Position numbers and translations under genes: made by a program | Shown here: one piece after another, positions 1 to 8,449 of the stretch | How the letters are laid out: every line of letters starts with the position of its first letter | How positions within the stretch are numbered: the first letter of the stretch is position 1 | The notes under the pieces: model-generated | What the model was told of the DNA's origin: nothing | The model's database searches: none | The model's input: the letters and a program-made list of their open reading frames with translations, nothing else | Source: Grimontia kaedaensis | GTDB lineage: Bacteria > Pseudomonadota > Gammaproteobacteria > Enterobacterales > Vibrionaceae | DNA length: 64,000 bases | Reading direction: 5' to 3' | Assembly (NCBI RefSeq): GCF_023746615.1 | Contig: NZ_CP082275.1 | Span: 248,001-312,000 of the forward strand

Positions 1-264
1 AGTGAAGATCTTATTCTGTTTTTCGTCGGTGATGCTGTGATGCAACTGCTGGCGGACCAAAAACCGGATGAGGTGCTGAGTCGCGACTATATTTCTACCT
101 TTAAAATGTTGTCACTGTGTGATGTGGAAGAAATCTACGTGTGTGCTGACTCATTGGCTGAGCGTGGTCTGAGTGAACATCCCCTTGTTATTGAGGTAGA
201 AAAAATCTCACCAACAGACATTGCAGCTTCACTGGGCCAATGCACCAAAGTGCTCCAGTTTTAA
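1..264 (+). CDS. tusC: TusC, sulfur-relay protein (5' truncated by window edge)
   Basis: C-terminal 87 residues of TusC, a DsrF-like subunit of the TusBCD complex that relays persulfide sulfur from TusA to TusE for 2-thiouridine synthesis at tRNA wobble position 34. The reading frame is open from base 1, and residues such as QKPDEVLSRDYISTF and the C-terminal TKVLQF match the TusC pattern. The GTG/ATG at 37-42 are internal codons, because the homologous sequence continues upstream to the window edge. tusB follows after a few bases, and the tus-str order is typical of enterobacteria and vibrios. Confidence 0.88.
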   Translation, partial: SEDLILFFVGDAVMQLLADQKPDEVLSRDYISTFKMLSLCDVEEIYVCADSLAERGLSEHPLVIEVEKISPTDIAASLGQCTKVLQF

Positions 265-273
265 GGAATGACA

Positions 274-564
274 ATGCTTCATACCGTTAATGCTTCCCCT
301 TATGCTTCATCAGCTCTGTCGAATTGTCTGCGATATTCCGAAAAACACAGTGAGATCCTTTTGCTGGAAGATGCAGTTGTTGCCGGGATCCTCGGTGGGC
401 AATGGGAAGGACAGCTTATTTCATCAGGACGCAGAATTTATGTGCTTCAGGAAGATGCTATCGCTCGTGGCATCGAGCAGAAAATCGCTTCGCAATTTGA
501 ACTTATTGATATGGAAGGGTTTGTTGAGCTCACGGCCCGGCATGTCACGCAAATGAAATGGTGA
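274..564 (+). CDS. tusB: TusB, sulfur-relay protein
   Basis: Small DsrH-like subunit of the TusBCD heterohexamer (tRNA 2-thiolation). The protein is 96 residues, as in the family (about 95), starts MLHTVNASPY and ends with the conserved R-H-x-x-QM-x-W tail. An in-frame ATG lies at 268, but the AAGGA at 263-267 is only correctly spaced for the ATG at 274, and family members start MLHT. It is the last gene of the tus operon, 180 bases before rpsL. Confidence 0.88.
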   Translation: MLHTVNASPYASSALSNCLRYSEKHSEILLLEDAVVAGILGGQWEGQLISSGRRIYVLQEDAIARGIEQKIASQFELIDMEGFVELTARHVTQMKW

Positions 565-645
565 TTTAGCCGTCTATCTACTAGCGTAAAAGCTTGGGAA
601 TGTAGCGGTTATAAAACGATCAATGCAAAGATCGTTGTATAAATC

Positions 646-674
646 TTGACACCCAATTTGACGACGCCTAAAAT
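646..674 (+). promoter_or_regulatory. str operon promoter
   Basis: A consensus -35 TTGACA (646-651) is separated by exactly 17 bases from TAAAAT (669-674). It lies between tusB and rpsL and points at the str operon. The predicted transcript start is about 60 bases before the rpsL ATG. Confidence 0.75.
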
Positions 675-743
675 TTCGCGTCCCTACTTTTGTGGGGCAT
701 AGATTTTTCACACTTATACGTAAGTAATATCAGGAGCTATTTA

Positions 744-1118
744 ATGGCAACTATTAACCAGCTGGTACGCAAGCCACGCATCAAGCAAGTTGCAAAAAGC
801 AACGTGCCTGCGCTGGAAGCGTGTCCGCAAAAACGTGGTGTATGTACTCGTGTTTACACCACTACTCCTAAAAAACCTAACTCGGCACTGCGTAAAGTAT
901 GTCGTGTTCGCCTGACCAACGGTTTTGAAGTTACTTCATACATCGGTGGTGAAGGTCACAACCTGCAAGAGCACTCAGTTGTTCTGATCCGCGGTGGTCG
1001 TGTTAAAGACCTTCCGGGTGTGCGTTACCACACCGTTCGTGGTGCACTTGACTGTGCAGGCGTTAACGACCGTAAACAAGGTCGTTCTAAGTACGGTGTG
1101 AAGCGTCCTAAGTCTTAA
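744..1118 (+). CDS. rpsL: 30S ribosomal protein S12
   Basis: S12 of the decoding centre, 124 residues as in E. coli. It carries the conserved loop TTTPKKPNSALRK, with lysine at position 43, and the second loop GRVKDLPGVRYH, whose Asp is the usual methylthiolation site. Both streptomycin-resistance hotspots look wild type. An upstream in-frame ATG at 690 would add 18 non-homologous residues; the start at 744 has AGGAG about 8 bases upstream. First gene of the str operon rpsL-rpsG-fusA-tuf. Confidence 0.98.
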   Translation: MATINQLVRKPRIKQVAKSNVPALEACPQKRGVCTRVYTTTPKKPNSALRKVCRVRLTNGFEVTSYIGGEGHNLQEHSVVLIRGGRVKDLPGVRYHTVRGALDCAGVNDRKQGRSKYGVKRPKS

Positions 1119-1216
1119 TGGAATCCGTTAAGTAAGGCCAAACACTAATTAATTTGTAATTTTGAAAAAACTGAAAAGTTTTGGATAAAACCTGAAGAAG
1201 ACAACGGAGAATTTCC

Positions 1217-1687
1217 ATGCCACGTCGTCGCGTAATTGGTCAGCGTAAAATCCTGCCGGATCCTAAGTTCGGATCAGAGCTGCTGGCAAAATTTGTAAAC
1301 ATCGTAATGGTTGACGGTAAGAAGTCGACTGCTGAAAAAATCGTTTATGGTGCACTGGACATCATGGCAGAGCGTTCTGGTAAAGAGCACCTGTCCGTGT
1401 TCGAAGCCGCTCTTGAAAACGTACGCCCTGCGGTAGAGGTTAAATCTCGCCGTGTTGGTGGTTCAACTTACCAAGTGCCAGTAGAAGTGCGTCCTGTACG
1501 TCGTAACGCTCTGGCAATGCGTTGGTTGGTTGAAGCTGCGCGTAAGCGTGGTGAAAAATCTATGGCTCAGCGTCTGGCTAACGAAATGCTGGATGCATCT
1601 GAGAACAAAGGTACTGCTGTTAAGAAACGTGAAGACGTTCACCGTATGGCAGAAGCGAACAAAGCATTCGCTCATTACCGCTGGTAA
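1217..1687 (+). CDS. rpsG: 30S ribosomal protein S7
   Basis: S7, 156 residues, the primary 16S 3'-domain binder that nucleates assembly of the 30S head. It starts MPRRRVIGQRKILPDPKFGSEL and contains the conserved RRVGGSTYQVPVEVRP segment. In E. coli S7 is the translational repressor of the str operon, acting at the rpsL-rpsG gap. A 98-base gap exists here and could play that role, although I did not fold it. It ends with the characteristic AHYRW tail. Confidence 0.98.
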   Translation: MPRRRVIGQRKILPDPKFGSELLAKFVNIVMVDGKKSTAEKIVYGALDIMAERSGKEHLSVFEAALENVRPAVEVKSRRVGGSTYQVPVEVRPVRRNALAMRWLVEAARKRGEKSMAQRLANEMLDASENKGTAVKKREDVHRMAEANKAFAHYRW

Positions 1688-1759
1688 TACCTTTTTGGGC
1701 GCGACTCCGGTCGCGCCTAAACCACATTCTAAGGATACCCTTAGTAAGAGGATACTACT

Positions 1760-3856
1760 GTGGCTCGTAAGACCCCTATTGAGCGCTACCGTAACATCGG
1801 TATTTGTGCGCACGTAGACGCAGGTAAAACTACAACAACAGAGCGTATCCTGTTTTACACCGGTCTTTCTCATAAAATTGGTGAAGTGCACGATGGTGCG
1901 GCAACCATGGACTGGATGGAACAGGAGCAAGAGCGTGGTATCACCATCACCTCCGCTGCGACTACAACTTTCTGGCGCGGTATGGATGCACAATTCCCTG
2001 AGCATCGCATCAACATCATTGATACCCCAGGACACGTCGACTTTACCATCGAGGTAGAGCGTTCCCTGCGCGTATTGGATGGTGCAGTAGTTGTATTCTG
2101 TGGTTCTTCCGGTGTTGAACCTCAGTCAGAGACCGTTTGGCGTCAGGCTGACAAATATGAAGTTCCTCGTATGGTTTTCGTCAATAAGATGGACCGTGCA
2201 GGCGCAGATTTTTTGCGTGTGGTTGAGCAGATTAAAGTTCGACTGGGCGCAACTCCAGTGCCAATTCATCTGAATATCGGTGCTGAAGAAGACTTCCGCG
2301 GTGTTATCGACCTTATCAAAATGAAGGCGATTAACTGGAGCGAAGCTGATCAGGGTATGAGCTTCACATACGAAGACATCCCGGCAGACATGCAAGAGCT
2401 GGCTGATGAGTGGCACCAGAATTTGGTAGAAGCCGCTGCTGAAGCAAACGAAGAGTTGATGGACAAGTACCTTGAAGAAGGTGAATTGACCGAAGCTGAA
2501 ATCAAGCAAGCTCTGCGTGAACGTACACTGAATAATGAAATCGTACTGGCGACTTGTGGTTCTGCATTCAAGAACAAAGGCGTTCAGGCGGTTCTTGATG
2601 CTGTTATTGAGTTCCTTCCTTCCCCTGTTGACGTAAAAGCGATCAAAGGTGAAGACGAAGATGGCAACGAGATCGAGCGTCACTCTGACGACAACGAACC
2701 GTTCGCAGCTCTGGCATTTAAGATTGCTACAGACCCATTCGTGGGTACTCTGACCTTCCTGCGTGTTTACTCAGGTGTGGTTAACACTGGCGACACTGTT
2801 TACAACTCAGTGAAGCAAAAGCGTGAGCGTTTCGGCCGTATCGTTCAGATGCACTCAAACAAGCGTGAAGAAATCAAAGAAATTCGCGCGGGTGACATTG
2901 CAGCAGCCATTGGTCTGAAAGACGTCACTACAGGTGACACTCTGTGTTCACAAGAATCAAAAGTTGTTCTTGAGCGCATGGAATTCCCTGAACCAGTTAT
3001 TCAGATCGCTGTAGAGCCACGCTCTAAAGCAGACCAGGAAAAAATGGGTATCGCGCTGGGCAAACTGGCGGCAGAAGATCCATCATTCCGCGTTGAAACC
3101 GATGACGAGTCAGGCCAGACCCTGATCTCAGGTATGGGTGAGCTCCACCTGGACATCATCGTTGACCGTATGCGTCGTGAGTTCAGCGTAGAATGTAATG
3201 TAGGTAAGCCACAGGTGGCATACCGCGAAACCATCCGTGGTTCGGCTGAAGTCGAAGGTAAATTCGTCAAGCAGTCTGGTGGTCGTGGTCAGTACGGTCA
3301 TGTTTGGCTGAAACTGGAACCATCTGAGAAAGGCGAAGGTTTTGTCTTCGTCGATGAAATTGTTGGTGGTGTGGTACCGAAAGAATACATCGGTGCTGTT
3401 GCTAAAGGTGTTGAAGAGCAGATGAGTAGTGGTGTACTTGCCGGCTACCCAGTGCTTGATATCAAAGCAACGCTTTTTGATGGTTCGTACCATGATGTTG
3501 ACTCCAACGAAATGGCGTTTAAGATCGCTGCATCTATGGCGTTCAAGAAAGGTGCACTTGAAGCGCAACCTGTCATTCTTGAGCCAATGATGAAAGTGGA
3601 AGTTACCACTCCAGAAGACTGGATGGGTGACGTAGTGGGCGACCTGAACCGTCGTCGTGGTCTGATTGGCGGTATGGATGAAGGTCCAGCCGGTTTGAAG
3701 ATCATTCGCGCGCAGGTGCCACTGGCTGAGATGTTTGGTTACGCAACTGACTTGCGTTCAGCGACTCAGGGCCGCGCATCTTACTCTATGGAATTCAGTG
3801 ATTACTCTGATATTCCTAAGAATATCGCTGATTCAATCATCGCAGAGCGTTCTTGA
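1760..3856 (+). CDS. fusA: Elongation factor G
   Basis: EF-G, 698 residues, the translocation GTPase. Its GTP-binding motifs are AHVDAGKTTTTERIL near the N-terminus (G1), DTPGHVDF (G3) and NKMDRAGA (G4). Domains II-V follow to the end. The start is a GTG at 1760 preceded by AGAGGA, since the N-terminus ARKTPIERYRNIGICAH matches the family directly. It is in the str operon, 72 bases after rpsG. Confidence 0.98.
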   Translation: MARKTPIERYRNIGICAHVDAGKTTTTERILFYTGLSHKIGEVHDGAATMDWMEQEQERGITITSAATTTFWRGMDAQFPEHRINIIDTPGHVDFTIEVERSLRVLDGAVVVFCGSSGVEPQSETVWRQADKYEVPRMVFVNKMDRAGADFLRVVEQIKVRLGATPVPIHLNIGAEEDFRGVIDLIKMKAINWSEADQGMSFTYEDIPADMQELADEWHQNLVEAAAEANEELMDKYLEEGELTEAEIKQALRERTLNNEIVLATCGSAFKNKGVQAVLDAVIEFLPSPVDVKAIKGEDEDGNEIERHSDDNEPFAALAFKIATDPFVGTLTFLRVYSGVVNTGDTVYNSVKQKRERFGRIVQMHSNKREEIKEIRAGDIAAAIGLKDVTTGDTLCSQESKVVLERMEFPEPVIQIAVEPRSKADQEKMGIALGKLAAEDPSFRVETDDESGQTLISGMGELHLDIIVDRMRREFSVECNVGKPQVAYRETIRGSAEVEGKFVKQSGGRGQYGHVWLKLEPSEKGEGFVFVDEIVGGVVPKEYIGAVAKGVEEQMSSGVLAGYPVLDIKATLFDGSYHDVDSNEMAFKIAASMAFKKGALEAQPVILEPMMKVEVTTPEDWMGDVVGDLNRRRGLIGGMDEGPAGLKIIRAQVPLAEMFGYATDLRSATQGRASYSMEFSDYSDIPKNIADSIIAERS

Positions 3857-3912
3857 TTGATAGGTGGTTTTAATGCTGGCATTATTGGCCCGCATTAATA
3901 AAAACTTCTGAT

Positions 3913-3934
3913 CGCACTCACGACGGTGAGTGCG
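3913..3934 (+). other. Perfect hairpin between fusA and tuf
   Basis: A 9-bp perfect stem CGCACTCAC / GTGAGTGCG encloses the tetraloop GACG. It is not followed by a T run, so it is unlikely to be an intrinsic terminator. It could be an RNA processing or stability element between two differently expressed genes. The function is not known. Confidence 0.55.
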
Positions 3935-3960
3935 GCTCACAACTAGGAAGGAACACGATC

Positions 3961-5145
3961 GTGTCTAAAGAAAAATTTGAACGTACGAAACCGCACGTTA
4001 ACGTTGGTACTATCGGCCACGTTGACCACGGTAAAACCACTCTGACTGCAGCAATCTGTACTGTACTGTCTAAAACTTACGGCGGTTCAGCGCGTGACTT
4101 CGCATCAATCGATAACGCGCCAGAAGAGCGCGAGCGTGGTATCACTATCTCTACTTCACACGTAGAGTACGATACTCCAACTCGCCACTACGCACACGTA
4201 GACTGCCCAGGACACGCTGACTATGTTAAAAACATGATCACCGGTGCTGCGCAAATGGACGGTGGTATCCTGGTTGTTGCGGCAACTGACGGTCCAATGC
4301 CACAAACTCGTGAGCACATCCTGCTGGGTCGCCAGGTTGGTATTCCATACATCCTTGTATTCATGAACAAGTGTGACATGGTTGACGACGAAGAGCTGCT
4401 TGAGCTGGTTGAGATGGAAGTTCGTGAACTGCTGTCTGAGTACGAATTCCCAGGCGACGACTGCCCAGTTATTCAAGGTTCTGCACTGGGTGCACTGAAC
4501 GGCGAAGCTGAGTGGGAAGCGAAAATCGTTGAGCTGGCAGAAGCACTGGATTCATACATCCCAGAGCCAGAGCGTGCGATCGACAAGCCATTCATCCTGC
4601 CAATCGAAGACGTATTCTCAATCCAAGGCCGTGGTACTGTTGTAACTGGTCGTGTTGAGCAAGGTATCGTTCGCGTAGGTGACGAAGTTGCTATCGTAGG
4701 TATCAAAGACACTACCACTACTACTTGTACTGGTGTTGAGATGTTCCGTAAGCTTCTTGACGAAGGCCGTGCAGGTGAGAACGTTGGTGTTCTGCTGCGT
4801 GGTACTAAGCGTGACGAAGTTGAGCGTGGTCAAGTACTGGCTAAGCCTGGTTCTATCACTCCTCACACTAAGTTCGAGTCAGAAGTATACGTTCTGTCTA
4901 AAGACGAAGGCGGCCGTCATACTCCGTTCTTCAAAGGCTACCGTCCACAGTTCTACTTCCGTACGACTGACGTGACCGGTACTATCGAACTGCCAGAAGG
5001 CGTTGAGATGGTAATGCCGGGCGACAACATCCAAATGGTTGTTGAGCTGATTGCACCAATCGCGATGGACGAAGGCCTGCGCTTCGCTATCCGTGAAGGT
5101 GGCCGTACTGTAGGTGCGGGTGTTGTTGCTAAGATCCTTGCTTAA
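3961..5145 (+). CDS. tuf: Elongation factor Tu
   Basis: EF-Tu, 394 residues, delivers aminoacyl-tRNA to the ribosome as a GTP complex. G1 is GHVDHGKTTLTAAI, G3 DCPGHADYVKNM and G4 NKCDMVDDEELLE. The beta-barrel domains II and III follow, ending GRTVGAGVVAKILA. The start is GTG at 3961, with AGGAAGG just upstream. It is the last gene of the str operon and is followed by a strong terminator. No second tuf copy is in the window. Confidence 0.98.
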   Translation: MSKEKFERTKPHVNVGTIGHVDHGKTTLTAAICTVLSKTYGGSARDFASIDNAPEERERGITISTSHVEYDTPTRHYAHVDCPGHADYVKNMITGAAQMDGGILVVAATDGPMPQTREHILLGRQVGIPYILVFMNKCDMVDDEELLELVEMEVRELLSEYEFPGDDCPVIQGSALGALNGEAEWEAKIVELAEALDSYIPEPERAIDKPFILPIEDVFSIQGRGTVVTGRVEQGIVRVGDEVAIVGIKDTTTTTCTGVEMFRKLLDEGRAGENVGVLLRGTKRDEVERGQVLAKPGSITPHTKFESEVYVLSKDEGGRHTPFFKGYRPQFYFRTTDVTGTIELPEGVEMVMPGDNIQMVVELIAPIAMDEGLRFAIREGGRTVGAGVVAKILA

Positions 5146-5177
5146 TTTTCATTAAGCTTCGATTAGCACAATGCTAG

Positions 5178-5203
5178 AAAAAGGACGCTTCGGCGTCCTT
5201 TTT
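5178..5203 (+). terminator. Intrinsic terminator of the str operon
   Basis: An 11-bp stem AAAAAGGACGC / GCGTCCTTTTT with a TTCG tetraloop ends in a T-rich run, 32 bases after the tuf stop codon. Confidence 0.92.
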
Positions 5204-5392
5204 CATTTTTGGCAATCTGTTTTTTGGTATGGCATCAGCCAGATAGGTACATTTCATTCCTGATGTGATGCTCCTTCAAATTCCGTCTTCGTCCTTTTCT
5301 CTCATTATTCGTCAATTAATCGAAGAAACGAATTGGTAATGCTAACAATTCTCGTTTATATTGTTATTAGATTCATTGAGGAAGATAGAAAG

Positions 5393-5584
5393 ATGTACGT
5401 TTGTTTGTGCCATGGGATTTCTGATAAAACATTGAAGAAGCTTGCATATGAGCAAGGGGTCGATGACATCCGTGAAATCAGAAAGCTAACTCCCTTGGGC
5501 TCACAGTGCGGCAAATGTATCCGTCCAGCGAAGGAAATCCTTCAAGAAGCTTCGTTGAATCCACTTTATAAGAAAGTAGGTTAA
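5393..5584 (+). CDS. bfd: Bacterioferritin-associated ferredoxin Bfd
   Basis: [2Fe-2S] ferredoxin, 63 residues, that reduces bacterioferritin haem to release stored iron. The N-terminal MYVCLCHGISD supplies C4 and C6, and the SQCGKCIRPAKE segment supplies the CxxC pair, giving the four cluster cysteines. An in-frame start 60 bases upstream would add a hydrophobic stretch foreign to the family. The start at 5393 has GAGGAAG about 10 bases upstream. It lies 79 bases before bfr. The pair sits between tuf and rpsJ as in E. coli. Confidence 0.95.
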   Translation: MYVCLCHGISDKTLKKLAYEQGVDDIREIRKLTPLGSQCGKCIRPAKEILQEASLNPLYKKVG

Positions 5585-5663
5585 AACTGCTTTTCTAATA
5601 ACTGACATTGACGACTCTTCATTCGGTTCTACTTTTAATAGACGCCGAAGAGGAGAGCGCGTT

Positions 5664-6146
5664 ATGAAATCCGATCCAAAAATCATCCAACACCTCAACA
5701 AAATCCTAGGCAACGAGCTCGTCGCCATTAACCAGTATTTCCTTCATGCCCGAATGTACAAAGATTGGGGTTTGAAAGTGATCGCTGATAAAGAATACGA
5801 CGAATCTATCGATGAGATGAAACATGCCGATGATCTGATTGAGCGTATCCTCTTCCTCGAAGGTATTCCTAACCTCCAAGATCTTGGAAAACTCCGTATC
5901 GGGGAAGATACCAAAGAAATGCTTGAGTGCGACTTAGCGCTGGAAATGGATGCTATTCCTGATCTGCGCGATGCCATTGAATATGCTGAAAGCGTCCGTG
6001 ACTACGTGTCGCGTGATCTATTTCAGGATATTCTGGAAGACGAAGAAGAACATGTAGATTGGTTGGAAACCCAATTAGGATTGATCGATAAAGTGGGTAT
6101 TCAGAATTACAATCAGGCACAAATGATTGAATGCGAAGACTCTTAA
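5664..6146 (+). CDS. bfr: Bacterioferritin
   Basis: Haem-containing ferritin, 160 residues, forming a 24-mer that oxidises and stores iron. The di-iron ferroxidase ligands are all present: E18, E51, H54, E94, E127 and H130. The haem-ligating M52 lies in ESIDEMKHAD. The N-terminus MKSDPKIIQHLNKILGNELVAINQY is close to the E. coli protein. GAGGAGAG precedes the start. It is likely co-transcribed with bfd and followed by an intrinsic terminator. Confidence 0.97.
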   Translation: MKSDPKIIQHLNKILGNELVAINQYFLHARMYKDWGLKVIADKEYDESIDEMKHADDLIERILFLEGIPNLQDLGKLRIGEDTKEMLECDLALEMDAIPDLRDAIEYAESVRDYVSRDLFQDILEDEEEHVDWLETQLGLIDKVGIQNYNQAQMIECEDS

Positions 6147-6166
6147 GCAAAGATTTTGAATAAGAG

Positions 6167-6195
6167 AAAAGGGAGCCCAAAAGAGGCTCCTTTTT
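6167..6195 (+). terminator. Intrinsic terminator after bfr
   Basis: The inverted repeat GGAGCC (6172-6177) / GGCTCC (6185-6190) is flanked by A-rich and T-rich tracts and ends in TTTTT, 20 bases after the bfr stop. Confidence 0.85.
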
Positions 6196-6268
6196 CGTTA
6201 AAGTGGCAAAGCCAGAGGCCGCAATTTTACTCGCGCGCTTATCCCCCTGATTATTTTTTAAACGCCAC

Positions 6269-6296
6269 TTGCAAAGCAAATTGTGATCTGTATAAT
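6269..6296 (+). promoter_or_regulatory. S10 operon promoter
   Basis: TTGCAA (6269-6274), a 16-base spacer and a perfect TATAAT (6291-6296), followed by the GC-rich GCCCCGC discriminator typical of stringently controlled ribosomal promoters. The start codon of rpsJ is about 255 bases further on. Confidence 0.8.
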
Positions 6297-6302
6297 GCCC
6301 CG

Positions 6303-6556
6303 CACTGCCTGAGACATTTGCTCTCAACCGTGCAGTTGTGAACCAATGAGCACAGGAGGAAGACCCTTCGCAGTAGGCGAAAGCCTGAGGTGGTCGGTAA
6401 TGTATACTCCGCTTATGTTCGCAGTCATATAAAATGGCTGACAATGTATCAGATTTTGATACTACGGTTTCACATAAATCAATCGGCATTCCCTCGTATT
6501 TATGAGGTTGAGTGGCGATATTGTTTGTGTAATTTTTTAATTTGGAGCTCTGTCTA
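6303..6556 (+). promoter_or_regulatory. S10 operon untranslated leader
   Basis: About 250 bases of non-coding transcript between the S10 promoter and rpsJ. It contains several self-complementary segments, for example CTTCGCAGTAGGCGAAG near 6366. In E. coli the equivalent leader is where ribosomal protein L4 represses transcription and translation of the operon. The position and length fit that role, but I have not shown the L4 hairpins by alignment. Confidence 0.5.
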
Positions 6557-6868
6557 ATGCAGAACCAACGTATCCGTATCCGCCTGAAGGCTTTCGATCA
6601 CCGTTTGATCGACCAGTCTACTGCGGAAATCGTTGAAACCGCTAAGCGCACTGGTGCGCAGGTGAAGGGTCCAATCCCTCTGCCAACTCGCAAAGAGCGC
6701 TTCACCGTTCTTATCTCTCCGCACGTAAACAAAGATGCACGTGACCAGTACGAAATCCGTACTCACAAGCGTCTGATCGACATCGTTGAGCCAACAGATA
6801 AAACTGTTGACGCTCTGATGCGTCTTGACCTTGCTGCGGGCGTTGATGTTCAAATCAGCCTGGGTTAA
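6557..6868 (+). CDS. rpsJ: 30S ribosomal protein S10
   Basis: S10, 103 residues, also the NusE subunit of transcription antitermination complexes. The sequence from MQNQRIRIRLKAFDHRLIDQ to GVDVQISLG is nearly identical to E. coli S10. An in-frame ATG at 6542 would add five residues not found in the family; TTTGGAGC lies upstream of the chosen start. First gene of the 11-gene S10 operon. Confidence 0.98.
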   Translation: MQNQRIRIRLKAFDHRLIDQSTAEIVETAKRTGAQVKGPIPLPTRKERFTVLISPHVNKDARDQYEIRTHKRLIDIVEPTDKTVDALMRLDLAAGVDVQISLG

Positions 6869-6882
6869 GAGGGGAGCTAATA

Positions 6883-7512
6883 ATGATTGGTCTAGTCGGT
6901 CGTAAAGTGGGCATGACTCGCATCTTCACTGAAGAAGGCGTTTCTATCCCTGTAACCGTTGTAGAAGTAGAAACTAACCGTGTTACTCAGGTACGTACTC
7001 CTGAAGTAGATGGTTACTCTGCTATCCAAGTAACTTCAGGCGCTAAGAAAGCAAGCCGCGTAACTAAGCCAGAAGCTGGTCACTTTGCGAAAGCAGGTGT
7101 TGAAGCTGGCCGCGGTCTGTGGGAATTCCGTCTGGAAAACGGCGAAGATTTCGAAGTAGGCGCTGAGCTGAACGTTGATCTGTTCGCTGAAATCAAAAAA
7201 GTAGACGTTACTGGCACATCTAAAGGTAAGGGCTTCCAAGGCGCTGTTAAGCGTTGGAACTTCCGTACTCAAGATATGACCCACGGTAACTCCTTGTCTC
7301 ACCGTGCTCCTGGTTCTATCGGTCAATGTCAGACTCCAGGTCGCGTATTCAAAGGCAAGAAAATGGCAGGTCACATGGGTGCTGAGCAGGTAACTACTCA
7401 AAACCTTGAGATCGTACGTGTTGACGCTGAGCGCAAACTGCTTCTTATCAAAGGTGCAGTACCAGGTGCGACTGGCAGCAACGTGATCGTTAAACCAGCC
7501 GTTAAAGCGTAA
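6883..7512 (+). CDS. rplC: 50S ribosomal protein L3
   Basis: L3, 209 residues, one of the early 23S-binding assembly proteins. It starts MIGLVGRKVGMTRIF. The central extension THGNSLSHRAPGSIGQCQTPGRVFKGKKMAGHMG reaches the peptidyl transferase centre and contains the conserved Gln that is N5-methylated by PrmB in E. coli. It is preceded by AGGGGAG and sits 14 bases after rpsJ in the S10 operon. Confidence 0.98.
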   Translation: MIGLVGRKVGMTRIFTEEGVSIPVTVVEVETNRVTQVRTPEVDGYSAIQVTSGAKKASRVTKPEAGHFAKAGVEAGRGLWEFRLENGEDFEVGAELNVDLFAEIKKVDVTGTSKGKGFQGAVKRWNFRTQDMTHGNSLSHRAPGSIGQCQTPGRVFKGKKMAGHMGAEQVTTQNLEIVRVDAERKLLLIKGAVPGATGSNVIVKPAVKA

Positions 7513-7528
7513 CGTCGAGGAGATAGTA

Positions 7529-8131
7529 ATGGAATTGGTAGTAAAAGGCGCTGACGCGCTGACTGTTTCCGAAACTACCTTCGGGCGTGAGTTCAACGAA
7601 GCTCTGGTTCACCAAGTAGTAGTTGCATACGCAGCTGGTGCCCGTCAAGGTACTCGTGCGCAAAAGACTCGTTCAGACGTATCAGGTGGCGGTGCTAAGC
7701 CATGGCGTCAGAAGGGTACTGGTCGCGCTCGTGCAGGTACAATCCGTAGCCCAATCTGGCGCTCGGGTGGTGTAACTTTCGCTGCGCGTCCTCAGGACCA
7801 CAGCCAGAAAGTTAACAAGAAAATGTACCGTGGTGCTATTAAAAGCATCCTGTCTGAGCTGGTTCGTCAAGAGCGTCTGATCGTTGTTGATAACTTCTCA
7901 GTAGAAGCACCAAAAACTAAAGAGCTGATCGCTAAGCTGAAAGAGCTTGAGCTGTCTGAAGCTCTGATCGTAACTGCAGAAGTTGATGAGAACCTGTTCT
8001 TGGCAGCGCGCAACCTGTACAAGGTTGATGTTCGCGATGCAGCAGGCATTGACCCAGTTAGCCTGATCGCTTTCGACAAAGTAGTTATGACTGCAGCTGC
8101 AGTTAAGCAAGTTGAGGAGATGCTGGGATGA
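7529..8131 (+). CDS. rplD: 50S ribosomal protein L4
   Basis: L4, 200 residues, lines the peptide exit tunnel. The tunnel loop AKPWRQKGTGRARAGTIRSP is intact, including the lysine and glycine positions linked to macrolide resistance. In E. coli L4 is the autogenous repressor of the S10 operon. The stop TGA overlaps the ATG of rplW by four bases, so translation is probably coupled. Confidence 0.98.
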   Translation: MELVVKGADALTVSETTFGREFNEALVHQVVVAYAAGARQGTRAQKTRSDVSGGGAKPWRQKGTGRARAGTIRSPIWRSGGVTFAARPQDHSQKVNKKMYRGAIKSILSELVRQERLIVVDNFSVEAPKTKELIAKLKELELSEALIVTAEVDENLFLAARNLYKVDVRDAAGIDPVSLIAFDKVVMTAAAVKQVEEMLG

Positions 8132-8430
8132 TCACTGAAGAGCGTATCCTGAAAGTTCTGCGTGCTCCGCACATCTCTGAAAAAGCAACCATGGCTGCTG
8201 AAAACGGTAACACTATCGTTTTCAAAGTAGCGATGACTGCGACTAAGAGAGAGATCAAAGCAGCAGTTGAGAAACTGTTCGAAGTTGAAGTGAAGTCTGT
8301 AAATACTCTTATCACTAAGGGTAAGACCAAACGTCAAGGTATGCGCCAAGGCCGTCGTTCAGACGTGAAAAAAGCGTACGTTATCTTGAAAGAAGGTCAA
8401 GACATCGACTTCGCTGGCGGCGCTGAGTAA
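8128..8430 (+). CDS. rplW: 50S ribosomal protein L23
   Basis: L23, 100 residues, at the tunnel exit, where it docks trigger factor and SRP. It starts MITEERILKVLRAPHISEKAT and carries the GRRSDVKKAYV C-terminal segment. It overlaps rplD by four bases (ATGA), so coupled translation is likely. S10 operon. Confidence 0.97.
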   Translation: MITEERILKVLRAPHISEKATMAAENGNTIVFKVAMTATKREIKAAVEKLFEVEVKSVNTLITKGKTKRQGMRQGRRSDVKKAYVILKEGQDIDFAGGAE

Positions 8431-8449
8431 GACGGAGGAGTAACAGAAA

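Noticed and set aside
1463..2035. 190-codon open frame on the minus strand
   Set aside because: It is antisense to rpsG and fusA, whose codon pattern leaves long open antisense frames. The protein is low-quality sequence without a motif.
5333..5392. Fur box upstream of bfd
   Set aside because: The A/T-rich sequence around 5350-5390 only loosely resembles the NATNAT hexamer pattern, too weak to call.
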